From Diphasiastrum complanatum (Eukaryota; Streptophyta; Lycopodiopsida; Lycopodiales; Lycopodiaceae), in assembly GCA_029204225.1 (NCBI GenBank), contig CM055092.1, positions 81,515,464-81,579,463 on the forward strand: a DNA stretch of 64,000 nucleotides, in the 5' to 3' direction. Both the position numbers and the translations under genes were made by a program. The notes under the pieces were generated by a model. That model did not search any database. It saw only the letters and a program-made list of their open reading frames with translations, and was not told where the DNA came from. Of the stretch, positions 1 to 12,244 are shown piece by piece; the first letter of the stretch is position 1; the number at the start of each line of letters is the position of its first letter.

Positions 1-1065
1 GGTTGACCGCTTTTCAAAGCAAGTTCATCTAGTACCAACTAAAAGATCAGTGACAGCTGAAGAAGTGGCAAGCTTATTTCTCAAATGTGTCTTCAAATAC
101 CACGGCCTGCTTAGAACGATTATTTCTGACTGTGACACATAAATCAAGTTCGTCGGAAAGTTTTGGACTTCTCTATTTCACTTCGTGGGAATTAGACTGA
201 ATTTCAGCACTGCATATCACCCTCAGACAGATGGGCAAACGGAACGAGTCAATCGACAGATTGAACAATATTTACGAAATTATGTCGCTTGGGACCAATT
301 CGATTGGGTCAACTACTTGGATATTCTTGAGTTTGCACATAATAACCAAGTAAACAGATCTACTAGAAGGGCACCCTTCGAGATAAGCAATGGTCGGCTA
401 CCGATTGTTCCAAGCTCTTTCTTACAGGCGTGTAGGAAACACCAGTACTCACTGTGGAGGAATTCATCAATGAGTGGCACGCAAAGCTGACAAAGGTGAA
501 GTCATTTTTAGAGCAGTCACAAAGGAGTATGGCAGCTGATGTAAACCCACATCGACGAGAACTAGAATTTGAGGAAGGTGATCAAGTATGGCTGAACACA
601 AAGAACATTGCGTTACCAAAAGGTTTCTCTCATAAGTTCGTTCGACCTTATGCGGGACCTTATTATGTCACCAAGAAGATCAACCCAGTGGCTTACCAAT
701 TGGCACTGCCATCCAGCTTGGATATACACAATGTGTTTCATATTTCATTACTCAAACGGTACAAACCAGATGAGCGATTTGATCGGCAACACGAACTCTG
801 TCACCCACCAACAACACTTGATGATACGAAGATGCGGCTTGTACCAGAACAAATATTGACACATAGAAAGCGAACTGGCATTCAATGTGAATATCTAGTG
901 AATTGGCTACGGGCTCCACTTATTGAGGCTTCTTGGGAGTACGAAGACAAACTTAAGGAGGGAGCCCCTGAAGTACTAGCAGATTATCTGCAGAAGAACC
1001 AACACAATAGCCGTTTTCCCAGATTGGCACACAAAGCACTACCTGGCGGCATGCCTCCTACATAA
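1..1065 (+). pseudogene. Ty3/gypsy chromovirus integrase C-terminus and chromodomain (5'-truncated by the window edge)
   Basis: This is the C-terminal part of a Ty3/gypsy polyprotein. The frame from about 2 to 490 carries the end of the integrase core, with the motif AYHPQTDGQTERVNR near 211-255. An in-frame TAA lies at 140-142. A frameshift near 450 moves the coding sequence to 454-1065. That part holds the integrase tail (GPYYVTKKINPVAYQLALP near 654-710, then HNVFHISLLKRY) and a chromodomain-like end (QILTHRKRTGIQCEYLVNW), which marks the chromovirus branch. The chromodomain directs integration to marked chromatin in this family. The first 350 bases are nearly identical to 23050-23400, and both copies share the TAA. 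The element is non-functional because of the stop and the frameshift. Family assignment is secure; the missing N-terminal part lies outside the window. Confidence 0.9.
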
Positions 1066-1899
1066 ACATTCATGGCCATTATGAATTTCTAGGAACTTCC
1101 AGGTATCTTTCTTAAGTTTGTCAATAAATCACTTGCAGCTTTACATAGGTTTTACGTAAGTGAACTTTATCTACACTTTTCCTGTGCTACTGCCGAGATG
1201 GCTTCCAGGCTTGCCAGGCTTAGTTAGCAAAATAAAAACTAAGTCCCAAAAAGCGTGCTTTACCAGAAAGCACTATGTTTCAGAACAAAGGGGGTGCGCC
1301 GAATCACAGCAGAACTATAGGGGGAGTCCGGCAGACAAAAACTTGGGCAGCTCAACCAGCGCTAGGAATCCAGCCGCCAGGTCTCAGCTCCCTCTACCAG
1401 CATGAGGCAGGCTCTATGCCCAGCACGTGTTGGTGGCCCAAGACCGGTCAGTCTATGTATGAATGTAGCCTCTTCCAAATCTAATAAAGTTGATCCTTGG
1501 GGATGATTACCATTTCGGTTTCGCCTCCGGGACTGGTCCAAGTGGAAGGACCCTTACTACAACCTTTTTGTGTTGCCAGTGCCTAAGGGTCCCTGTCATC
1601 GACATGGGGCTTGCCGATATGCCAATTGGTCAGTTTGGCGACCACTATGCCTTGGGTTTCATGTGTGGCTTGTCTTTGCCTTTGGTTACCTTTTGGGGAT
1701 GGAGGGTGAGAAGAAGTGAACAACTCAGGATACTTATGCTGCAGGGTAGTAGCCAAGGAGATAGCATCTGAGAGAGTAGGAGGCCGAAAAGATCAAACAT
1801 CATATCGTAAAGAGCATCTAAGACTAGCAATAAAACATGAAATAAGCTATGTAGGATGAAGATCAATAAAAAGGTAAGAAAGCTCAGTAAACTAATCAC
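1066..1899 (+). other. Presumed 3' non-coding region and LTR of the gypsy fragment
   Basis: This stretch directly follows the gypsy pol stop codon and has no convincing reading frame. AATAAA polyadenylation-like hexamers occur at 1123-1128 and 1483-1488. In position it should contain the 3' untranslated region and 3' LTR, but I could not find a partner LTR in the window, so the boundaries are unknown. This is inference from position. Confidence 0.35.
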
Positions 1900-2400
1900 T
1901 ATAAGCGGTCAAATGACTAGTATGGTGAAGGCTACGAAACAGATCACATTGGCAAACAACCACTGTGGGTCAATCATAGCCATACGAAGATCATGCCGTA
2001 AAGTAGGCTATATATGTAATCCCTTACTAGTAGGCTCAGAGCGATAGACATGCCACCAAGTTTGAGCTCGACCATCTAAATGTAACGCAACCAACTGCAC
2101 TTTATGGGTTTCAGTCTTGGGATACATAAGAAAATAGGTCTCTAACTTAGAGAACCAATTTTCCAAGATATTTTGAGGATGAACCTAAATAAGTAGTAAG
2201 CTGGATGCGATCACAAAAATCACGAGCAAAATGAGGCTCGGGATTACCTGAAAAAGTAGAAGAAGGAAATCCTGGTGGTGCGAAAATTGATAGTACTGAG
2301 GTAGATCGAATTGCAACATGTCTAGTTCTGATCGAATGTGATTGAGACACCAATCTTCCTCGACCTCAACCATTGAAAAACTGTTCTCATTTATTTTCAC
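1900..2400 (-). pseudogene. LTR-retrotransposon gag fragment
   Basis: Reading the minus strand from about 2172 to 2011 gives a Retrotrans_gag-like stretch. It contains NWFSKLETYFLMYPKT and QLVALHLDGRAQTWWHVYR, the conserved aromatic and WW core of the capsid domain. An in-frame TAG follows at about 2008-2010, another stop lies upstream near 2193, and the upstream part (2353-2190) is in a shifted frame. Gag packages element RNA in cytoplasmic particles. No zinc knuckle or pol follows, so it is a relic. The orientation is opposite to the preceding gypsy piece, so it belongs to a different insertion. Confidence 0.65.
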
Positions 2401-2902
2401 TATTGTTTGAAGTTGCTCTTGAGGGTTTATTCCAAAATCTTGATCAAGTCACTTCCAAATATTTTTGCATTTAATCCATCTTCTATAATACAGCAGCAAA
2501 GTGAGCATTTGTTTTTCGATGTGATATCTAAATGTCATTGATGAGTAACACACTCTGCACTCAACTTGTTGAATTTGTTTCGTATCCCAACCATCATCCA
2601 ACAACTCAAGTCCGTACAAATAAACATTGTTTTTGTTCGCCGAACATTGCATTTGGAAAAAAAATCAGCAAAAATAGTAAAAGGTAGATACGAACTTAAT
2701 CTATTATTCTTTGATCTAGTGCTAGATTTTAATATACTCAGAATATTAATATATGATCTAGATCAAAAACTTTCTGAAATTGCTGCATCAGGAGAAATCC
2801 ATTCCTTACTCGAAAAATTTGATAGAGGATATGGCTCTAATCTACCAACTAAACCATTTTTATCACAAAATTAGATGTGATCATAAAAGAAAACTCCTGA
2901 CT

Positions 2903-3420
2903 CTAAAAGTGATTTGGGAGAACGATCTTTATATTGTAAAATACCGATATTGAATGTATGACATCGATTATTCCTACAATCGATTGAACTGTTTGCCATT
3001 CAACAAAATTCGATGGATACAAATCTACAAAACCAACAAAAGTATCACAAGAAAAATATAATTTAAAGAAAATTCTAACTCTAAATAAATTAAATCTGAA
3101 AACTTACAATTGCATTTTCTTCTATCATTTGGATTCAAATCTTGAATGTTGAGCTCATTGTGAAGATAAGCATGCTGAACTAAAACTTCCGTGATAGATT
3201 GACCAGCAGGTGATACTTTGAAATCCATTATCCTGCCTTTTCAAGAGCTTCTATATATGTTATCGAATCTTTTCCGGAGTAATCCTTTTGCAGAGGGATG
3301 CATAAAGATCCATTGATATTTTTGATATATTCTTGGTATCCATTGATCTTCTACATTCTTTTCATTGCAAATATTGATTGCATCAATGGTTCCTCTTGGT
3401 CTCCAATTATGTGTAGCCAT
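2903..3420 (-). pseudogene. Unrecognised two-exon reading frame, interrupted by one stop
   Basis: I do not recognise this protein. On the minus strand an ATG at 3420 opens a frame beginning MATHNWRPRGTIDAINICNE that runs to a TGA at 3241-3243. The same frame then continues through MDFKVSPAGQSITEVLVQHA to a consensus-like donor (GTAAGT, exon end about 3108). A pyrimidine-rich acceptor ending TTTTGTAG lies at about 3025, and the next exon continues in frame (YLYPSNFVEWQTVQSIVG) to a TAG at 2903-2905. Joining the exons preserves the frame, which suggests a once-spliced gene or a domesticated or transposon gene. The single TGA makes it a probable pseudogene. Function is unknown. Confidence 0.3.
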
Positions 3421-3796
3421 TAGTCGAAAATATGTGTACGTAGGCTGAGAACGGAGAGAATGAAGAGATTGAGAGGTATACCTAAGAATGACAATCCAAA
3501 ATAAGAGAAAAAATGAAGAGAATGACAGGTATACCTATGAATGACAAGAAGTTCCTAAACTACAAGGATTAGTTAACTACAGTTTACGACTATTGATGTC
3601 AAATCACTTCGAGTGTACAAAGATGGGCAACATAAGGGTATTCGAGCAATAACTGTGATCCAATCACATTTGTTTGTTTTGCTCGGCGGGATATTTGAAA
3701 ATCACGAAAATTTGGCCAGGAAAGTTAAATACAATTTCCGTCCGTCAATCACTATTACAATTCGTCAGGTATTGTCAAGTATTTCAAAAGATTTTA
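3421..3796. other. AT-rich spacer with no recognisable feature
   Basis: I see no coding sequence, LTR end or structured repeat here beyond a short imperfect direct repeat near 3455-3535 (a GAATGA...AGAGGTATACCT motif appears twice). It separates the unrecognised frame from the copia remnant. Confidence 0.4.
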
Positions 3797-4600
3797 CATA
3801 ATTGTTTCCATACCAAGCTTAGTAATAAAAGCCTCAAACTCGTCTTTACTTATAGCTTTTGTAAACTTATCGGCAAGTTGCAACATTGTGGAACAATGCA
3901 TAACACTAATATCTTCATACTATAATTTCTCAAGCACAATGTGATATTTTACTTCCATGTGTATAACACTTCCATGAAATACTGGATTTTTGGCCAACGG
4001 TATCCTGCTTTTGATATTAGTGAAGATAATAGTAGGGTGTGTTTGCTTAATACCAATCTCACTCAAACAATCTTCATAGTCATACAAGTTCTTGACTAGC
4101 AGAACTTAACACTTTATACTCAGCTTCTTGAGACCATAAAGTGCTTTTTGTAGCTTGCATATCTTGTCTTCACATCCCTTCACAACAAAGCCTTGTGGTT
4201 GGACCATATATTCTTGCTCTTCAGAAATGCGGATTTTACATCCCTTTGGTGGATCTTCGACCCAAAGTCAGATTTCAAGGCAACAATTAGGAGTAGTGCA
4301 GTTCACTTGGCTACTGGAGAAAACGTCTCCTCGTAATCGATTCCCTTACTTTGATTATAGCCTTTTACCACTAGGTATGTCTTATGCTTTGCAATTGTGT
4401 CATCCGCGTGACACTTTGTCTTATACACACAATGTTTGTTGTCATTGGCTTTCATTATAGGTGGAAGGTCAACCAACTCATAGGCATCATGCCTATGGAT
4501 CTAGTCCATCTTCTCCTCCGTTGACCTTTGCGATTTTTTGAGATCCTTTGGTTCATCAAAAGTCAATGGCTCTTGACACCCTGGCAGATTCATTTTTGCA
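3797..4600 (-). pseudogene. Ty1/copia pol remnant (RNase H and C-terminus)
   Basis: The minus strand carries scattered copia RNase H motifs in broken frames. ATKSTLWSQEAEYKVLSS near 4160-4105 corresponds to the SS-EAEY-AL motif, and a degraded copy of the conserved stretch between RNase H and the C-terminus follows. The canonical copia C-terminus DKFTKAISKDEFEAFITKL then ends at a TAA at 3797-3799. Further upstream on the same strand (about 4320-4300) a short ETFSPVA-like reverse transcriptase motif can be read. The many frameshifts and stops show long decay. It is probably the distal part of the element whose gag lies at 5200-5800, with most of pol deleted, but that link is inferred from orientation only. 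Confidence 0.6.
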
Positions 4601-4868
4601 TCCTTCATGATTTTTTTGTACTATTTTGGTGTCTTTGATTCTAGAGATACACTTCTTTGTGATTACATGTCCCAAGGAGTGCCCAAGTGACGTCTCTTTC
4701 TTCCAGCATGTTTTTCCTTCATTGCACTTATCGTTAAGAACCTTCTCCTAGGATCATGGATTGGTGGAGTTCTCTCATACTGATATTCTGATCCTCATGT
4801 GCATCAACCCATGGAATATCTTCTTCCAAGATTGACATTGATAGATGATGACATTGATAGTTTTTATA

Positions 4869-4949
4869 CTATGTACATTCTGAGTATTATCTCCAACTAT
4901 TGCTATCTAACATAGCAATCATTGTAGATAATAGTTAGAATGTACATAG
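4869..4949. repeat. Imperfect 81-bp palindrome (hairpin)
   Basis: The segment begins CTATGTACATTCT and ends AGAATGTACATAG. The interior arms (ATTATCT...CTATTGCTAT and ATAGCAAT...AGATAAT) also pair, around a short loop near 4907-4912. A direct repeat of the left arm and its flank (GATGATGACATTGA...) recurs at about 4961-5012. The sequence could fold into a long hairpin or be a relic of a foldback element. Confidence 0.6.
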
Positions 4950-5199
4950 TAGATTTCCATGTTAGATGATGACATTGACAGTTTATAAACTATGTAAGTT
5001 CTGGGTACTATCTACATAACATAGAATAGATGAAGTAGAACTAATAAAGATGTATCACAAAACTTTCTTTTGCTCAATCACTGATCTACAATGATCATTA
5101 TAATTGTATATATCAATAGGTATATTATCAATCAAGTAATCAACCACAGGGACATTGCCGACCCCATGTATCATTTACCTTTCTTCTTCTTTTTCGGCT

Positions 5200-5800
5200 T
5201 TGATGATGACTCTCCCTCTTCCTCATCATCCTTGCCCTTCCTTGGAATCCTTTTCCAGCTCTTTTATTTGTTTTTAGCTCACAATGCTTGAATCTCCTAT
5301 GTGGTTTGCCTTGACTTTACTATCTATCATCATTTGCTCTTCTTGCATACAAATCTTTGATGGTAAGCAATCTGTCCCTCAAGGCAGTACCACTTAGAAA
5401 TATTTATAGGCCTTCTGACATAGTACTCATTGTGGTATGTACCAATTCGACATCTTTGATTGGTTCTCCCTCAGCTCCCTTAGCTCCTGGTGAAGAAAGT
5501 TCCCACCATTTCACCTTTTACCATCCTAATCGTGTTCAATGTGGACTTTAAGAACATGGCTCAAGCTAGATTAGAAGTTTCAAATTGTGTTCTAAGAGCT
5601 TCCCAAGCTCCCCTGGTAGTCGTGACCTCACTGATATGGGTAATCATAGAATCCTTCACTGATAGGTTGATCAATGATAAGGCTCTCTGTACCTTCTTGT
5701 TCCTTCATTTTAAACTTCCAAATGTTATCGTTGGAAGCCCCATCGAGTTCATCTGCATCGCCCAAAAATGCTTCATTAATGTTGGCCATCTCCAACTTGC
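5200..5800 (-). pseudogene. Ty1/copia gag remnant (UBN2 type)
   Basis: On the minus strand an ATG near 5790 begins MANINEAFLGDADELDGASN and continues NIWKFKMK, the typical start of copia Gag (L-G-SNY-WK-KM). After a frame change it reads RALSLINQPISEGFYDYPYQ, then broken segments including an ETSN-like stretch. Gag forms the virus-like particle of the element. Stops and frameshifts make it inactive. It has the same family layout as the plus-strand gag at 44464, and the two share the upstream leader sequence. Confidence 0.6.
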
Positions 5801-5839
5801 GTGAGACTCCACCTTGTAGGATAAAGAGAGTATTTCTAG

Positions 5840-6200
5840 GCCAACGGTGATGTCAAAACTAAAAAGTAATGACCTGCAATTTTTGGCTTACCAAACCACC
5901 CTCCGCTGTCAAATTGAAAGCCAGATCACTTTCGGTTTCCAGAATGCTCCTTACCATGAATTCCCAACTTCGTGACCTATAAAGTGGTGAAGTCACATCT
6001 GGCGTTCTTCAAACACTATTTTGACATACTGTACTTGCGGGTACAGTCAGGATGCCCTTCATTTGGAGGCTACAACCCTTGATTTCATCTAAAAAGGATA
6101 GGAGGCCCTAAATAAGGGCTTTTTAGCTTTTTGAATTATTTCTCCACCTTGAAAAAACCATTTCAAATAATGATGCTAATTTTTGTCCATTCTACGGTAA
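5840..6200 (-). mobile_element. Copia leader/LTR segment, shared with 44100-44414
   Basis: The minus-strand sequence immediately upstream of the copia gag remnant is clearly similar to 44100-44414 on the plus strand. Examples are the GGTAAGC...TGCAGGTCATTA block and the block around TACTTGCGGGTACAGTC...GGATGCCCTTCATTTGGAGGCT. In both places it precedes a copia gag in the correct orientation, so it is probably LTR plus leader. I could not see a primer-binding site, so exact limits are unknown. Confidence 0.5.
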
Positions 6201-6292
6201 GCAAACTGTCCTATGATCATACATGACCTATGATTGCATTTGATGGCTCTATAACTTTAATCCGTACATCATCATGATTTATACTGGACCCA

Positions 6293-6309
6293 ACACACAC
6301 ACACACACA
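6293..6309. repeat. (AC)n microsatellite
   Basis: A short AC run lies exactly at the junction between the copia-side sequence and the expansin 3' flank. The corresponding junction at 45930-45940 has only AACTCAACACAAATG, so the run has expanded or formed here. Confidence 0.8.
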
Positions 6310-6653
6310 AATGATCTATTCTTCAACGAGTAAACTGGAAAAGAAGTTGACGCGATGCTGGAGATCCACGATTGAGACAATATGCTTTACTCTACAAAGG
6401 TAACGAGTTCTAGACTAGTTAAAGTTTTGAAATTTCTGCATTTCGAGTAAAATGCAATGGGCTCCTACAGACTGTCTGCCTCTTTTACAATTACATTTTA
6501 TAGAAACTCGAAAGTCGAGATGGATAAAAAAATTTTATAACACTCGTGTATGTTCTACTAGTAACCGTTGAAAATCATCTATGAAAGATTGTTTGTAATG
6601 AGATAAGCCATTCCTCAGTATAGCTGATTTTCACTGAAGGTTTGACCAAACAC
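6308..6653 (-). pseudogene. Expansin 3' end fragment (last codons plus 3' flank)
   Basis: This segment aligns with 45937-46255, the 3' flank and final codons of the expansin pseudogene, at what looks like roughly 85-90% identity. Shared blocks include the stretch around AAATGATCTATTCTTCAA at the left end and TGGAAAAGAAGTTGACGCG. On the minus strand the coding end reads FGQTFSENQLY then a stop, against FGQTFSGKQFY in the larger copy. Similarity stops abruptly at about 6653, inside the last exon. It is the 3' stub of a second expansin copy. Its 5' stub lies at 39280-39618 on the same strand. Confidence 0.8.
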
Positions 6654-7060
6654 AATAGCATATCACACGGATTCTGACATGGGTGTCCGATGTATTTTCG
6701 GAAATTTTATAATCCGTCGCAATTCGACATGTCGAAATCCGACGTCCAGGCAAGAAATCCCAAATTGGGATTCCGGTGATCAGGAAATTGTGGCGGAAAC
6801 CAATTTTTAAAATGTACATTGGAATCCAACATGTCGGAATCCAACATCTCAACATGGATATGACGTGGCATTTTTTTCTTCAAAAAAAAATTACGTGTAA
6901 TCTGACGTGGAAGTCGGAATCCAACGGACGTCGGATTCCGACGTCCATGTCAACAATCCAAAAGCTTGTTCTTTGGCATCTGGTGTCCGGGCCTAAGCCT
7001 GTACGGACGTCAAATTCTGACGTGTTTGAAGGACGTCAGAATCCAACGTCTGTCATTTTT
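6654..7060. repeat. CACTA-like subterminal repeat block
   Basis: The block is dense in short motifs in both orientations, such as CGGAATCCAAC, GACGTC and ATCCGAC. It includes a 21-nt perfect inverted repeat at 6926-6946 (GGACGTCGGA, T, TCCGACGTCC). Clustered, bidirectional short motifs of this kind are typical of the transposase-binding subterminal regions of CACTA elements. The block starts exactly where expansin homology breaks, at CACAATAG, which could be a decayed CACTA terminus. Its partner end was not found. Confidence 0.45.
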
Positions 7061-7399
7061 CCAAATTTGCACGATCCAGCGCCTTCTTCCTCACTTTGTT
7101 TTGTGCAAGTTTGAGCAATGGAAGGCGTCTCTGGAGCGATTATTGCAATTATTGAGATTCTTGAAGATTAGTTCATGCTTTTGATGCATTGAGGTTAGTG
7201 CTGATGCTTTGAGGTTGATGCTTGAAGATTTGATAGCTTTTGAAGTTTTTGTTTTTCTTTTTGTTTCAAAGATAAAGCTTGTTTTGTTTGCTTATGTGAA
7301 AGAAAGTGAAGAGAGGAAACATAGGTGTTTGAATAGATAGTGTTAAGTGTTAAGTGTTTGAACAATAGTGTTTGAATAGATAGTGATAAGTGTTTGAAT
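7061..7399. other. Spacer between CACTA-like block and GA array
   Basis: This is T-rich sequence with short internal repeats (TGTTTGAATAGATAGTG units near 7325-7420) that lead into the GA array. No gene was recognised. Confidence 0.35.
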
Positions 7400-8700
<1,301 letters not shown>

Positions 8701-8924
8701 TAATGTTTAATGATAATTCTATGTTAGATTTGAAATTTAGAGAGACGAAAAAAAGAGCAGACATAAAATGAGAGAGAATTTGAAGTACATTAGAATAATA
8801 ATAATGGTTCAATTGTGTAATATAGTGTTGTTTTTTAAATCGCTTGTGCATGTGACAAAGATATTCAAAAAAAGAAAAAAGAGAGCAAGCATTGAAAGAG
8901 CAAGCAATTGCACGCTTGCACTCC

Positions 8925-9070
8925 TAGGAAGGCGTGTAGCCCTTACTTTTCTCCCATTAAAGACGAGGTTCTAATCTTTCCAACTTGCATGGAAAAACCT
9001 ACATGCCGCAGGGAGGCAATATGTGGTGACATTATGAAATAGGACTTAACCACAAGGTCCGCGTATTATA
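8925..9070. repeat. 145-bp segment shared with 25484-25640
   Basis: The sequence AGGAAGGCGTGTAGCCCTT followed by a pyrimidine-rich run, a GAGGTTC block, CCGCAGGGAGG, and GTGACATTATGAAATAGGA closely parallels 25490-25625. Both copies sit next to transposase-like remnants, so it may be a conserved exon or terminal segment of one DNA transposon family. Confidence 0.5.
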
Positions 9071-9161
9071 ATTATCACATTCAACTCTAACTATAAAAAT
9101 ATACATAAAAGCATTGCGATAAAGATAAAAAAAAAATGCAATTGAATTTAAGTATTAATAA

Positions 9162-10044
9162 TTATAAATCATTCTCATCATTTACCTCATTCTCGTCATC
9201 ACACAAGTCTTGACACTCATCTGAATCTAGGTCTAGGTATAATCGTAGATTTCCGATCGTATCTCTTTGATCATGTGAGCTATGCTCAAATTCAATCTCC
9301 TCTAATTCTATCTCATCCAAACGTGGGGGCATCAAATTACCCCCAATTTGGCCTTGTACCATCGTAGGAATCTCATCATTTCCATTTGTATCTTCTTCTC
9401 CCATCATTTCCACATCATTTGGAGTTTGGATGAGTGGTTTAGGTTCTTCCAAAACATCCTCGAAATTGGGTGCTGGTTCGTCGTGTGTATCCAATTCAAC
9501 AATATCTTTTCCTTCAAACACACGTCATTTTCTTGCATTAAGTTAGATCACATACCACCATCTTGGGTCTATTCGATCTGGATGAAAAATATAATCTGCC
9601 AAAGAATTAAAAAAATTAAGTTAGTCTTATATTGAGAACATTAATGACATTGGAACTGTAGAGTCTCACATGTTCGCAATGTCGTGGCAATACTAAAGTG
9701 TCATTAGAGTCCATCGATATACATTTTGTTGAGTCAATTTGAAAAAACTTTGAGTTATCATTTCTAAATGATAAATGACTATTAAACCATCTTATGTCAA
9801 AAATAAAGTATTTGTCGTTAGTCTTGTAATCGACTTCATAAATATGTTGCAATGCGCTGACATAGTCTAGGTCGTCCGAAATAACATTAAGGTCTCTTGC
9901 GCTAGAATGACTCTTTTGCTGAAAGTTGGCCATTATACCACCATCATATGTACGCCACTTGTTGCCAACTCTCTCAAGACGTAATGGTGTCCATATGCCC
10001 ACATGGCAGTGTATGATGTATGCAAAAACACAAAAAAAAAACAA
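9162..10044 (-). pseudogene. CACTA-associated C-terminal domain (DUF4216-like) with acidic tail
   Basis: Two minus-strand frames make up this region. The first (10044-9616) contains TYDGGIMANFQQKSHSSARD, then YVSALQHIYEVDYKTNDKYF and RWFNSHLSF, and an LPRHCEHV stretch. This resembles the DUF4216 module found downstream of CACTA transposases. The second (9521-9162) is strongly acidic (LEEIEFEHSS...DSDECQDLCDDENE) and ends at a TAA-type stop. A short gap and frame break between them could be an intron or decay. They follow the transposase and DUF4218-like regions in the order seen in CACTA genes. Function of these domains is not established. Confidence 0.5.
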
Positions 10045-10062
10045 ATGTGTGTAGTTGAAATA

Positions 10063-10800
10063 TTATTTATATATTGAGTAGAACAGAACCAATATGACTC
10101 TAATCTTCCATCCACATTCACGAACAAATTTCCATTCTAATTCGCTCACTTCTTCTCTGTTTTCGAATGCTTTTAGCATCATATCAAAAACCCATTCATG
10201 AGGGCATTTTGAAGGTAAAGGCTCCAAAGGTTTGTCGTTCTCCAACGCTCTCCTTCTTCTTCGATTGATATTTCTTCTTTGTTTCAATGTTATGTTTTTT
10301 TCCTTTTTTGCTTCTCCATACATTGAAATCCACTTTTTCATTTGTCCACAATTATATGATATGAACGTGTCAATTGGCTCTTTTAATTGAGGTGAAAGTC
10401 TCTTTTGCACACCATTCCCTTGTGGTAACACGTTCATCTTCTTCTTCACACCACATTTTTGGACTTGCAAGATGCAATTGTGAGATTATTTTGGTGATAT
10501 AAAATAAAGATTCATGTACAAGCCAACTTTCTGCAATGCTACATTGGCCTTGCCTTTTGTCTCACAAAGCCCTTCAAAACTTTCATACAGTGCTCAAGGT
10601 AGAACATCCATCTTGTGTGCACAGGTCTTGCAATTGATACTTCTTCGACCAAATGCACTAGAAGATGAACTTGTATATCAAAAAAGGAAGTTGGAAAATC
10701 TCTTTCTAACAAACATACACATTTTGATCATTTGGATTTTCATGGAATCCAATTCACTATTTTTTATTTATTTTGAAGAAATCCACCTACAAGATTGATA
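10063..10800 (-). pseudogene. CACTA-associated DUF4218-like region, frameshifted
   Basis: Between the transposase and the DUF4216-like part, broken frames on the minus strand read CSIAESWLVHESLFYITKII. This resembles the end of DUF4218, where a GS-E-W-V-ES-FYI motif precedes a hinge. A basic 135-residue frame (10470-10063) follows, with KEKNITLKQRRNINRRRRRA and HEWVFDMMLKAFENREEVSE. Several stops interrupt the N-terminal part. Placement and orientation fit a CACTA transposase gene. Confidence 0.5.
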
Positions 10801-10879
10801 GTACATTAGGTTGTTTAACACATAAAAATATTGAAATAACGAGTTCTCATTTGTTTTATGACATGTTTAACATATGAGA

Positions 10880-12094
10880 GTTGCTCTTTTGTAAGAATTC
10901 ACGGCAAGCCAAGTAGAATCTCATCTCCACCTTCGATGTGTTGAATCCAATAGGGTCTTTTCACATTGGCCGCTTGTAGATTTTTATGAGCTGTGGAGTT
11001 GTCTTTTATGCCAATGATGTGGTTCCATAAGGATTCACCGATGTTAATGAATATGTGCATAGTATCCAATACATGGTTTATCAATAAATTCCTCCAATAG
11101 GGTAAGTTATGAAAAATAGACGACCGTTTCATACCATCAATGGATTCATTTCATGAAGAATTAATGTCGTGATGTTTAAGCCATTTAGCATGCCATTCCA
11201 CTACTCCTATGTGTGGGGGTGGTGGTGTAGTTAGAGGATTATATCCTCACCTTCCCAAGAATTGCCTATTCAACCTTCAAAAATGATGATCAAGTGGCAA
11301 GTATTTGCGATAATTTTCATACGTAACTCGATGTAGTTAAACATACATAGTTCATAAATCAAATTGGACATAAGGTTAGTTAAATATACTGAAACACTAA
11401 ATCCTAAAATGTATTAGATTGATTCTATAGATACCTGAACATTCACTTAAACTGGGGTAGTCATGCATTGTCCACATTACAATTCCACGAACAATGAAGT
11501 TCCTTTGTTTTGAAGGTCTTGAGATGCATAAGCATGAATATCATTCCAAAGAATGCACAATTCATCGACCAAAGGTGCAAGATACACATCCATGTTCTTG
11601 GCCTTGTACTTTCCTAGAATCAATAAAGCCAATAACAAGTGTCCCGTTTTAATACTCAACCATGGAGATATGTTATAATTAACGAGCACAACTGGGCATG
11701 TGGACCAAGTTGACGCTTGAACGCTAAAAGGATTTATGCCATCCATAGCAAGGCCAAATCTCAAATTACGAGGTTTGTTTTTAAACTCGGGCCATTGGTC
11801 TTCCATATGTTTCCATGTAGGTGAGTCACTTGGTACTCGCATTACATCATCCGTAGATCAATTTTTGACATTCCAATCCATTAGTTGTGCCAAAGATTTA
11901 CGTTGAAATAAACATTGCAATCGTGGGATAATTGGAAAATGTCGTAACACTTTTCGTGGCACTTTATCCCCTTGTACGTCTTCTAAAAAATGTGAAGCAT
12001 TACACGTTGGACATTGAAGCTCATCTCTATATAGAACATGGTCTTTTGGACATGCATGTATTGTGTCGTAATCCATTCCAAGCACAATCATCAT
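10880..12094 (-). pseudogene. CACTA (En/Spm) TNP2-type transposase
   Basis: Reading the minus strand, the first frame (12094-11858) starts MMIVLGMDYDTIHACPKDHV and continues LYRDELQCPTCNAS, then KVLRHFPIIPRLQCLF. These are the family's conserved cysteine-rich (CP-DH-LYR...CP-C) and FP-IPRLQ blocks. After a stop the second frame (11842-11477) has DSPTWKHMEDQWPEF, RNLRFGLAMDGINPF and CPVVLVNYNISPW, the core of Transposase_21. A third (11132-10899) has LPYWRNLLINHVLDTMHI, the downstream conserved histidine block. Intervening sequence is missing or non-coding, so the gene is broken into at least three pieces. The enzyme would cut and paste CACTA elements in the nucleus. The family call is secure; activity is lost. 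Confidence 0.85.
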
Positions 12095-12244
12095 CTTTTA
12101 TGCTTTTTTTTGTGTTTTAGGTATCACGATTTCTTTCAAAAGTATTCGATGCAACAACCTAAAAAAAGAGCAATGTGAGTTGTTAGAAAAGAAAAAAAAT
12201 CAACTTAATGTAAATACACTATAAAGTACAATAGTTGTGTTATG

